A DNA stretch of 64,000 nucleotides from Ciona savignyi (lineage: Eukaryota > Chordata > Ascidiacea > Phlebobranchia > Cionidae). The stretch is from contig CH003335.1 in NCBI GenBank assembly GCA_000149265.1, positions 70,503 through 134,502 of the forward strand, written 5' to 3'. A program made the position numbers and the translations under genes. Below the pieces are notes generated by a model. It was not told the DNA's origin, did not search any database, and saw only the letters and a program-made list of their open reading frames with translations. Positions 35,572 through 47,600 of the stretch are shown one piece after another. The first letter of the stretch is position 1. Each line of letters begins with the position of its first letter.

Positions 35572-38299
35572 ATGAATGGGGTTAAAATGAACACTGTTCT
35601 ATGTTGTTGCCTTTTACTTGTTATCAGCTTTATTGCTACAAGCGCTCAGAACTTTACTGGTAAGTCGATAATTTACTGAGAAAATTAGGCAATAATTACG
35701 CAAAATTTACAAAACAGACATGTATTTTGCAGTAAACTGCAGGGAAAACAGAGGAAGCAGAATAAGCGACCGAAACGAGGAATTGAATTGCTGCAACCAA
35801 ACTTTCGCTGATTTTTCGAGAACATGGCATAACGAAGCAGACTATATTACCGAGATGATGGAGACGTTATCCGACTGGAATTGCCCTCAATTTGCAACGG
35901 AATGCTCGAAGCCGACGTTTAATTTTAATTCCTTCACGGGGATGGTATATAAACGAACTTGTAATCGCTCGGCGTTTGAAGATGATTGCCGAACTCCCCT
36001 CTTAAAAGCGTCGTCGTCACGCGGAGGCGCTAGTGTGCTGTGGGGCGACCTCCTTCGAGATTTGAGGTCGTTCACGCTTGTTGAGAGTGAGCTACGCGAC
36101 CCGTGCATACAAGTAGCGTTGTACGACGCGGCCGTACAGGAGCGAGGCAAGTATGGTGTTTATACCAGGGTTAAGTATCGAATCCTTGATGGGCTCGTTA
36201 CTATGACCCGTTTTTAAATAGCAATTCGTATATGAACGGCTAGCGTTAAACATTCAGCCACATATCCGTTCTTTGCGAGTATGTATTTTACTAAGCTAAA
36301 TATCGAAACCTTGATGACTTTGTTACAAAGATCGTTTGTTTAGTAGAAATTCTTATATGAACTGATTACGTTAACCATTGCATTTTACAACCGTTCCATG
36401 ATAGAACTATTTTTGCTGGGCTAAGTTTCGAACCCATGATGACGTTGCCACAAAAACCTCATTAAGCAGAAAATCGTATATGAATCGGTCATGTTAACCA
36501 TTCGGCCACACGGTTGTTTAAGACAAATACTTTTCTATCGGGCTAAGTTTCGAACCCATGATGACGTTGCCACAAAAACCTCATTAAGCAGAAAATCGTA
36601 TATGAATCGGTCATGTTAACCATTCGGCCACACGGTTGTTTAAGACAAATACTTTTCTATCGGGCTAAGTTTTGAACCCATGATGAGCTCACTAAGACCG
36701 TTGATAGTTCAAAATCGTATATGAATCGGTGGCATTAACCATTTGACCACATACACTTTCCAGGCAAGTACGGTTACTACCATGAGATGAAAAGAGTTTT
36801 CATTCCTTTCTGCGATTTCGTGTGGTGCGGATTAGATGCTGAAAATATCAACTCTCACTCGATTTCGGCGTGGCTGTGTATCCCAGCTTTGTAAGTACAT
36901 CTAACAGGCACATATATGTGATAAACTCTAGTATTAGTTTTTTTTACTAACTAAAATCTGCGATTAAAGAAATACCAGTATTTTTGTTCTTACTTTATGA
37001 GTGGATTTAACCATTACTGTAGTTTAGGTTTTTTATTAGTATTTTTAGTTTAGGATTTTAAACAGCAACTGAGATGAAAAGATGACAGTATTCCTGATCT
37101 TGCGATATGAGCTGTGTATTTTGGTTTTATTTTTACATGATTTGAATGAACTTATCTTTTGCAGTTGCCGAACCAACGTGATTGTTTCAATCGTCATGTG
37201 TTCCATCTTCAGTGTATGGAACGTGGTAGCGAACGCGATTGTACTGGTCGTTTTCTTCATGCAGAAACGCTACACCGGGAGTGCCGGGATTTACAAAATC
37301 TCTATCGCCCTCGCGGATATCATGGTTGGACTCTTCATCTTTCCCACCTTTGCCAACAGCCTGTCAAAGATCACCATGACTCAGGAAAAAATGGGGCCGA
37401 GCTCTAATACTTCCATCACGCCTGGGCCGGGCGACCGGTACGACATTGTACCCCATTTGCCAGGAGGGGACGTGTGGACAAACTTTGACCAACCCTACTT
37501 GAACTTTGTCGGTTTCTTTACCTCCATGTACCTGACTCTGACCATTTATACGTTGATGGTTGCTTGTATTGATCGTCTGGTTTATGTTAGAAATTCGAGA
37601 ACGTATTCTAACCAAAAATCGACATTTGTAGCTCGGATCACAATCGGTGTTTCCTGGCTGGTATCTATTATTGTCGCTATTGTCCCTTTCTTTGTAGACA
37701 GGTACAATCTCATCGCGTCGGTCATGGTTCTCTCCTCCGGGGCTACGTCACTATACCTTTACATCATCGCTTACGTAATACCGCTTCTCGTACTCTGGGT
37801 TGGTGGGATCGTGTTACTCGTCTTCACCATTATGAGGTCGAGGAAGCGAAGAACGGAGGCGCAGACGGACCAAGACGCGCAGACTCGGACGATGCAGATC
37901 ATGATCGGGGTCTTCTCGTTTTCACTCTTCATCGGCCTCCTCTCAGCCGGAGGATCCTTCTTCCTCGATAATGTTGACCACGCTTCCCCGAACACGCTGG
38001 ACCAGAAGGCGGCGTCGACCTTTACGTCATTCGAGTTCGTCGCCATCTTGTTTATTGTGAGCAACAGCCTTTGGAACTTCTTCGTTCATATTGGGCAGGA
38101 CGCCAGGTTTAGAGCCGCCGCCATGTCATGCTGCTGCCGATCGCACGACGCCACTCCTGGAATGAGGAGGAGCGAGTCCCTGTCCTCCGGGATAGGCATG
38201 ACCAAAAGGTCACCCGATAGCCCAATGTCGAACACGTCACCATACTACGTCAACACCATGGCGCAGTCCACATCGCTAGATTCAACTCAAGGAAAATAA
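35572..38299 (+). CDS. Receptor E: Cys-rich ectodomain plus rhodopsin-like 7TM
   Basis: Four exons (35572-35659, 35733-36146, 36764-36890, 37165-38299) join in phase to 587 residues. The first is the signal peptide (hydrophobic LCCCLLLVISFIATSA). The ectodomain has LNCC, DWNCPQFATEC, RTCNRSAFEDDC, RDPCIQVALYDAA, the spliced ERG/KYGYYHE, WCGLDAEN and WLCIPAFC. The 7TM core has VVANAIVLVVF, SIALADIMVG, RYDIVPHLPGG, DRLVYV and NSLWNFFVHIG, where His replaces the usual Tyr of TM7. CCC at the start of the tail is a possible palmitoylation site. Exons 2 and 3 share a nearly identical tract with receptor B, and intron 2 is the same GC-AG repeat-filled intron. The only plus-strand member. Confidence 0.88.
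36147..36763. repeat. GC-AG intron of receptor E filled with five tRNA-like units
   Basis: The donor is GCAAGT after GAGCGAG, and the acceptor is CTTTCCAG before GCAAGTACGG. Inside are about five antisense tRNA-like units. Units 36421-36542 and 36543-36664 are identical over 122 bp by eye. The last unit nearly matches the corresponding one in receptor B. Confidence 0.85.
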
Positions 38300-39761
38300 T
38301 CTCTCTGCTATAATTGCAATGTATGTCATAATGTGTCAAATTTAACGCTTGTTTGTGTTCATCGTGTAGCAAAATCTTCACCGATTTAACCCTAAATAAC
38401 TTCACACTAATTCTTACCATTATAAACGAGATTTTTTACCGTATATAGGAAATACTGTTACCTGTAAATAAAAAAACTTACAATGTCTTGGCTCTTTTAA
38501 AAATACAAAATGTACGGTATTGGCTGTATTTTTAGCCTAAGCTTTCTTAAAAACCTTCCATTATCCTACATATATAGCACTGCGTTCTCACTTACACCAA
38601 ATAATACCAATTTTGCACTGGTACATTTTGCTTTCACCTGCCCGATACAAATCTTCAAAATAAACTGGCAACGAAAATGTAACTAAAAATACAAACCTTG
38701 TTGCAGTGTTTTTGTATAAACAATGTCCAGATTACGTCAGCTTGGTTCTGCATGCATTAGTTCTTCAAAGCAAACTATCTTTATGAATATTTAAACTAAA
38801 TTGTTCCTGGTAACGACGCTATTAGAGCTTATGAATAATTTGATATATGTCTCTTACCGAAGGGTCCATTTGTATCGTTACTATATGAAGATAAATAAGC
38901 ATAATGGCTTACGTAGTCAAATACGTTTTATTATATTATGTTGAATTCGTCACTGATATTATGCAATGAGTAACATGCGTGTCTCATATGACATTTAAGC
39001 AGGAATTAATTTATATTTTAAGAAAACAGTAGATGTTATTTTAACCTTTCTTTATCTTGGTTTGTAAGTTCACTGACTTGGACTTATTTATACTGCTGAT
39101 CGTGGGGTTTAAGCAATGTCGTGTTTTTAGTTTGACTGGTCCGGCAACTAAGTCGGTAAAGGCGACAAGGTGTGAAGATAGCGAAAAGGGTTTGAATCCA
39201 CTCGCCTAATATCCATGGTATTTTTGGGCCAAGCACATAACGGACATCGCCTAAACTCAGTGGGTTATATTAAAACTTATATATACAAACATATATAAGA
39301 CACTACTTTAACTACAGCAGTCGGCTTGTGGATTTATTGCCGTGTACAACAAACCCTAAAAGCCGCGTTCTTATTAAATATTAACAAAGATTGTGGAATT
39401 TACATTTTATTGCAGCTTTGTGCATTGCTTCAGTACTTTAAGAAGGCATTCAATTTTGAAAATAATTTTTATAATATTATGTCAATGAAGTGATTGGTGT
39501 ATCTTGCGGTTCCAAAACAGCTCGACGATTCTTTGTTAAAAATCGATTTCAAGCTACAATCATTCTCAATTTCCGTGCAAAACTATGACTCAGTTGACAA
39601 ATAATTGGTCAAAGCTGACCGGTCTGTAAATGTTGCACTTTATATTTTTAGTTCGCGAAAGTTTAATCATTTTTATAGGATATTGTTGCGAAGTGCTTAC
39701 CAACGAAAAACAAAATGTCTTCCGACTGTTAGGATTTTTTAATTTTATTTAATTTTTTTTT

Positions 39762-39872
39762 ATTTGATTCAAGTTTTGAACCCATGATTGGCTCGTCACC
39801 AGGACCGTTATTTTTTTTATAAGAGTCGGTATATGTATCATTCGCGTTAACCATATGACCACACGACCCTAC
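39762..39872 (-). repeat. Single tRNA-like repeat unit
   Basis: The minus strand carries GTGGTCATATGGTTAACGC and ATGGGTTCAAAACTTG, the same family as the arrays in receptors B and E. Confidence 0.65.
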
Positions 39873-40649
39873 TGTTGGGATAAAATAAACTTAAGTAAAC
39901 ACGCCAATCGTTGTGAACGCTGTTATGGAAACATTAAAAAACAAATTACGCAGACGACAGATAAATTTCTTAACATTTTATAAAAAAAACTATTGTTATT
40001 TGTCTTTATTAACTGTATATGTAACCATACGGAATGGATACTTAATATTTTTAGTACCATATTTTTTTCTAATTTATACCAAACACACCCCCTACTTTCC
40101 GAAACCCCTGTAATCGTTCTTTTGTTTGCAGCACTTATTTTAAGATGAGATTTAAATCAATTAGACTTTAAGGTAGATTAGGTGAGGATGCAATACCAAC
40201 TGTACTTGACAAGTTATCAAAAAAATTAACATTTCGACAAGACAGATCAAAGGAAACAGGTTAAACATTTTTTGATCCCGTTATTTAAAACAAATAATAC
40301 CGGTCAACCTTTTACAAGAATCACTGTGCAAACTTTATAGATTTACCATTATTAAAACAAGTACTGGTATTGTAAAATGGTAGATAACACACTAATAAAA
40401 CGAATTTATCTATAATTTACCTGTTACTTAAGAAATGTCTTTCCTTACTCCATTGGTGTCCGAAATATAGTTCACAACGATTAATGACATTTTGTTCGAC
40501 TGTCATTTTACACAAACCATAATCGTGATAAATACATGTCGACAAATTATTGGAAATTAATTTTGATCAATGACACTATATTAAGCAATAATGCAATTCT
40601 CAGTACTTCAATCTGCTCTCGGTTTATTCCGCAGCAAATTGCTCAAACG

Positions 40650-40912
40650 TGTGGTGGTTCTGTGCGTTGCCTTACAGTAGATGGGTTGCAGATTTGAAAC
40701 TGGTCGCTAGTTTATAGTTTATGGGAAATGCACCTAGCGGAGATTGCCACACCCAGTGGATTGTACTTAATTAAATAAACGTCCTAATTATACACAACAA
40801 ACTGTAATAGCTCCGGTAACCCTACGGTTGGGGCGAGGTGATTTGACGATTGCCCGTGTTGTAACACCCAATGAGCCTTCTGGTTCACAATAAACAGGAC
40901 ATTCCAATAAAA
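40650..40912 (+). mobile_element. tRNA-derived SINE, diverged
   Basis: GTGGTGGTTCTGTGCGTTGC head, GAAACTGGTCGCTAG, and GAGGTGATTTGACGATTGCC near the 3' end. The tail is decayed. Confidence 0.75.
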
Positions 40913-41619
40913 GTTATTCTATTTTTAATCACGAACTTCAAATAATATTTAAACAAAACAACTTGAGACTAACGTGATATAACTCTATATATTTTTTCAC
41001 TCGAGGTAATCAATGAATCACTCAAATTCAGAATTCTGTTTTATCCAAGCACGGAGACCAGCTTAAAAAAACATTTGTTCAATTCAAGAGATTGTGAGAT
41101 GACACATTCGTGAAAATACTGACAAATGAATGGGCGATTTTTTATAGCTTTGCTAAAACAGAGTTAAAGCAATTTCAGATATTATCGACACATACAATTT
41201 ACAAACGTCAATGTGTGTGTGCGCGCATGTGTTTATGTTAATGTATCTGCGGTACAAATGCCCCGTCAAATTTATTACTTTTCAGGGTAGGGTTTAATGA
41301 GCAGTTGGTTGGTTGGAATTACACCTTACCCAACCACTCTTAAATATGGTGATTAAAACACGTATTTCCCACAAGAATTGGCACCATTTATTGGTTTCTT
41401 TTTGCAGTATAGCACACAGTACAGTATAAATACGCAAAGATTATGCAACATTGCCTAACTAAAACTTAATTTTAAATTACAACAATAATGTGCTATTAAA
41501 GTGCGAAGTGCGGTTTCTTTTAAGTCGGTTTTATTATTTACGTTTACTGTGATAGTTTTAAAAACAAATTATAATCATGAAATCATCAAAACACTGAGAG
41601 GTAAAAAACAAGACAGCCA

Positions 41620-44600
41620 TTACAGAATTGGTTTTATAAACTCCTGAGCTATGCTACGTGCTAGTTGAGTGAGACCGACACCTTCTATATTAGTAATTAT
41701 AGCAACACACACTCCGTTCGGAACGTCGGTGTGTATTGGGTCAATCGTACATACAGCACCAGGTAACTCTGTGGGGGTAACATCTTAAAAGGACGAAAGT
41801 GAAGGAAAATAAGCAAAACAGAAAAAAATAAAAGCCTTGCAAATTGATGTGCGCTGTAATAAACAGTGGTTTTTGTTTTTTCTGCTACTATTTTCAAGAC
41901 TTTTCGGAAAGTTTCCGAAACCTATTCGTCTTAAGTGTGCTAAACAAAAACAGGAAAAATTGCATTATTCATGAAGTGTCGTTTTACTCGGTTTATTTTC
42001 ATCAATCAACCTTTTGGCTGATGTTTGTTTCTAACCGATCTGACAAACCACTGATCCTAATGCTAAATGTGCCATACCAGTAAGTGCAGTATGCTCTGAA
42101 GAAGAGTTTGAAATCGGGATGTTTGCATCCGGATATAAGACGAGGACGCTTGAAGCACCGATAGCTCCTCCTGTGTGCGAGACCTCTAGTGGTTGATTTG
42201 AACAGCAACCGAGTTGCTCCTGGGAATAAATAATTCACTTATGAATATACCTTACCACGAACACAGTCGTTTTGCTAGTGCCTGATTTTAAAGCTAAAAC
42301 CTTTCGGCTTTCATTCCGATGCACTACCAATAGATAGAGCTAACCAACCAGACATTATAATGAAACTCACCTGCGATGGACAGACATACCATCCCATTCC
42401 GTATCGAACATAGGGAGGAAATGAACTCTCATCGCCGCGCGATGGTTTGGACAAACAGCTCCACAACTTACAAACCTGATGGATAGGATAGGATATTCAT
42501 GTTTATCACCGTGAATGGGAAAACCAAGGAGGTTAACACACGGGCAATCGTCAGATCACCTCGTGCCCACCGTGGGGTTACCGGAGCTATTGCAGTGTGT
42601 TATGTATGATAGACATGTTCGTTCAATTTAGTAGAACCCATTAAGCCGCAGGCAATGTCTGTTAAGTGCCTTCCCCAAGGACACAACCGACTAGCTAGAG
42701 ACCAGTTTGAACCTTCAACCCTTCGGCTGAAAGGCCACGCACTTAACCACTAGACTAATCTGTTGGATGGTGATTATTGACTTGTTAATTTATTATTAAT
42801 TACATTTTGTCATTCCAAGCATATTGTGTGGAGTTGTATGATGGTCTAAGCCAAAAAAAATCAGAATAACATTTCAGAAACTATTTTTTTCATTTTCAAT
42901 CATTAAATCATTTAAAATGAAATAAGTGTTTTCCGAAACGCCTAATTAAAATGAAACTTATTATTCTATCATTATAATTTCAGCTAAATAAATTAATAAG
43001 TATTAAAAAGTCCTAGTAAAGATGATGAAATGTTTATTCCATTTAATCTAATGATCTTAGTGAGATTTTATAGTTTTGAGAGATGTTTATTCCACTTTTA
43101 TTCAAAATCTACGGTAACCAAACAATAAGAAGGGTTGTAAACATACCGAATCCTGTTTCAATAGTGATTTCGTATTTTTCCCACCCCGTGGCGGCTGAAT
43201 AAAAGAGAAAATTACGGGAAATGAATATTTTAAGCTTTACACCATCAGCCTCATGTGTGTGGAAATACTGCAAACACACAAGCTGAAATTGCCTGAACCA
43301 AGTGCATTATAGGGTTCTACAAAAATTGAAGAAACATCAATCATACACAACACACTGCAATATCTCGGGTAACCCGACATTAAGCGCGAGGTGATCTGAC
43401 GATTACTTCTGGGTTAATGCCCCTATCTTACCCCATTGCGGATATAAAACATGAATAATCTATCCAGAAGATTACAGACCTGATAACTGTATAATAGAGC
43501 ATTGCCAAACTTTAAAATGTCGCCAACTGTAGAAATAAACCCCCCGCCAGCCCATTTATAAGACAAATCAACATATGGACTGTTGAGTAGCTTGCCATTC
43601 TTTCGTTGATAACACCTGACAAAAATTATCTTAGTTACACTTTTTAGGAAAATACATACATACATAAGCAAATTACCTATATACTGTATGATAACCAAAA
43701 TTTTGGGTAAACATTATCCACTTTGTATTAGGGTAGGATATTTATCCCCATGAATGGGAAACACAAACGGCTTTAACACACGGGCAATCGTCAAATCACC
43801 TTGTGCCTACCGTCCGATTACCGGAGCTATTGTAGTATGTTGTGCTTGATAGACACGTTTCTTCAATTTAGTAAAGCCCATTAATACACTGGGTCCAGGC
43901 AATGTCCGTTACCCAAGGACACAACCAGCTAGTTAGTGACCAAGTCTTTTTGCCTGGCTCCATTACTGCAAAACACTTTCATTTGCTTTCCAACTCAAAT
44001 GCATTACCTGGATCTGTCATAAATTATCCGATCATTTAAATCAGGTACAGTGTCGTCCATACCGATTAATAAGAATAAATCTTTCATTAGGCGGAGGAAG
44101 TTTTTGCCGGTGGCCTTCTCCATTACAGCACTCACTAATGTGTAGCCATGGGTTGTGTACAGGAAGGAATTGTCTTCTGCAAAAATAAAGGTTTAATACG
44201 GTCAAATTTTGTTCCTAAGCAAATCTCACTATTGTACCACATTTACTTTACAATATATTGTTGCTGTTTAACAAAACTTCAATACTATGCCACTCTCACT
44301 ACTATACCAAGTTTTGATTGTCTTCAACAAAATTTAAAAGTAAATAAATTTACCTTCACAGACCCTCGTTACTATGCCACTTTTGTTTAAAAAAAATAAT
44401 TTAGTACCGTAGATTTAAATATTCCGAAATTTAATTTTTATTTATCGTTTTATTTATCTAAACAATAATAAAACTTTTGAAAGGGTTTGAACGAAAAGCA
44501 GAAAAGCTTATGCTGTTCAAATTAATATCAGCCCATTTATTTATCATTATTTAATATATATTATATTTTGTATTTTGCCTTACAGTATCATTAGTCTCTT

Positions 44601-47600
44601 TATTCTAATAGAATGCTTTTGATAGTTATTTCTATTTGTCAAATCAATTTAAATAAAACGTTCCAAAAACTGGTATGAACTTCATATACATAACCTTGTA
44701 AAAATGAAAATACATGATAAAATAAATATACTCGGAAATATAACCATTTATCATAAGACAAACCTGGGTTATTCACAAGTGCGTCATTTTTAAACATTTC
44801 AAGTGCTTTAGTTACAGAAGGGTAATGTTTTGTAGACAATTTTTCACTTTGGTCTGCCTTGAAATCTGATTTTTTTGGGTCGTCCTCTTTGGAGTAATGT
44901 CTGACACCAGCTACATGTGAAAGTAATTGCCGAAGAGTAACCTTCACCTGGACAAAAACATTTACAGTTGACATTTATTTTTTTACAGTATAATAATGGG
45001 CGTTTTCATACAGCCAATTGTCCTAATTGGAAGTGGATTAAACTAATATGCATTCATACATTGTAAGTTATTTAAATAGATTACATAATATACAATAGTA
45101 GGACGTTGAAAAATGCATCCTATATAGTATTTACTTACTGCTAAGCGCTTAATATTGTAACATATTTACTAACAGCGCTCAATATCTTGTCAAGGATTAT
45201 AGATAAACTAAACTTATTATCTCTTATCATTTTTTTAATGACCAGGAACAAAAAACAATTCACATCAGCTGAAAAGGAAATAAAAATCATTTCAAAAGAC
45301 TTATTGTATTTCAAAAGTCTATAAAAATCATCATATTTGCCTTAAACATTTTTTTGATTAAGTTATCTTAAAAGTTAATGCATTACCCTCTAAAAGGGAC
45401 TATCAATCCACTATATAATAAATCGATGCTAAGGCAATTTGAAAATTCAATTTAAAATGTAAAACATCATCATTCTGAAAAAACTTAATTTACCTCCTTG
45501 TTATCATACTTCATCGGTGGGTAATCCGGCAAATAATCGTGGATAGGTTTGTCAACATCCAACACTCCATCCTCACACAACTTTGCCATCGCAACTGCCG
45601 TGAAACATTTGCTGATGCTAGCGACCCGCATCTTTGTCCCGGAGTGACACTTCACATTGTTCTCGACATCCGAGCGACCAAAACCTTCGGGAAATTAAAT
45701 GATGCTAGCTGATATGGAGGACAGGATATTCATGTTTATCCCCGTGAATGGGAAAACCAAGGGGGTTAACACACAGGCAATCGTCAGATCACCTTGCGCC
45801 CACCGTCGGGTTACCGGAGCTATTGCAGTGTGTTGTGTATGGTTTACAGGTTCCTTCAATTTGGTAGAACCCCTTGATCTGCTGGGTTCAGACCATGTTC
45901 ATAAAGTGCCTTGCCCAAGGACACAACCGACTAGCTAGCGTCCAGTTTCGTACCTGCAACCTTTCGATTAAAAGGCACTTAACAGCCAGACTGACCAGCC
46001 GGACAATATGATAGAAAAGTCTTTAAAAAACTAAATACAGTGAAACTCCGCTTGACCACCTATAGGACCATCATCATGCGGTCGCGTTAGCGGGCTGGTC
46101 GTGTTAGTGAATTTTGCTTTGGAGCATCCTGTTTGTAACAATTGATTTTTTAAATGCTACCTCGTATGTGTATTTACTAAATGAAATTATTGTTATCAGA
46201 CACTGAAGGAATGATTTTAAACAACTGTTAGTTCTGAAGTTTGTCTTATAAGATTCAGATCTGTTTGCCATAATTTTCATTTGTGTATATCCACACGCTT
46301 ATTTAATGTTATTGTTTTAATCAAATTAGAAATTAAACCTTATTGTTTAAGTGACAAAAGCAAATTATTGAGCACATGTGGTTGCTTTAGCGGAGTTAAA
46401 TTTGGAGTTTTGGACCAAAATATGGCGGTCCTGGTCTGGAAACCGGGGTGGTCATGATATTGAAACAAAATGCAATGTATTAACATAGTAAATTATTTTG
46501 GACTGCACTGAAGTGGTCCTAATAAAGAGGTGGTCATGTTATCGAGGTGATCGCTAAGCAAGGTTCCACTGTATATATTGACATCTAAGGCCACATTCCA
46601 GTTTTCTAAACTATAACATTATACAAGGAAGCACTGGTGATTTACCAGACCACGCATTCCTATTGTCAGATTTAAAATATTTAAGAGTGTTATTAATTAA
46701 AACGAATTTATAATGTTCAAATTTTACATTAATTGAGTTGTGATTGCAAAGTGTGAATGACATATAATGTAATGATGTAGTTTAAGGTTGTGTGATGCAA
46801 TGTATCGGTGTTGTGAGGGATAATATAGACTAGTTTAGCTAAATGCAAAGTAGCACATTAGCCAAAGCAACTGAAAGTCATTTAACTTTGAAACCAGATA
46901 AGCGAGTGTGCAAGTGCGCTAAAAGGCGACTTTTAGTACATGGGTCGGCAACCGCCAAGCAAAATCATCCGGCCCGAGACATCTTACTGAAGTATTACAG
47001 GGTTCGAATTAAGGGATCGCGAATCGCTATTCGCGAACCGTTTTTTAAAGTTCGCGAATTACAAAATTTACCAAAATCGCGAAAATATAAATTACCGTTA
47101 GGCCTACTGATTTCGCGCACTTTTAATAATAAATCATCAACATGTTAATATAACATCGTTTGCCTTCAACATAACATTTAACAATCACATTACTTTTACA
47201 TTTATTTACCTTGTCTTTACTTTGCATTATTGATGCATAATAAGCATTTCTATCACAACGCAACAATAGCCATTATGTGTTAATATACAACGATTCCTTT
47301 ATTTATGATTGGCGGAGATGCGACACACCCCTTTATAATAAGGTTATATGGTGTTTTAACAAGTAACATTACTCATTTCAAAGGCTTCGTTTCGTCGATA
47401 TTCGTCCTATCCTACACGCTTGGACTTACGATACGTTTTTTGTAGTTTATCATTACTACTATATAACGGTACTGTTTACTTAACTAATTATCTTTCTGGC
47501 TTTAAAGATTAGATTGAGAGGTTCTGAAACCGCATTCTAAGGCAATTTAACATGGGTAATTCGCGAAAACGATTTTCTCCCAACCCACGCTATTCGCGAA

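Larger units (their letters stand above)
38300..41619. other. Spacer between receptor E and the 3' end of LACTB
   Basis: It contains a decayed SINE with an unusual head (39130-39275), a tRNA-like unit (39762-39872) and a diverged SINE (40650-40910). The remainder is AT-rich with only short frames. Confidence 0.55.

Noticed and set aside
36147-36763. CRISPR-like array of regular repeats
   Set aside because: Units are 120-bp tRNA-like repeats without spacers, in an animal intron.
41844-42083. 79-residue plus-strand frame
   Set aside because: Lies across the last LACTB intron and the end of exon 9, antisense; no protein features.
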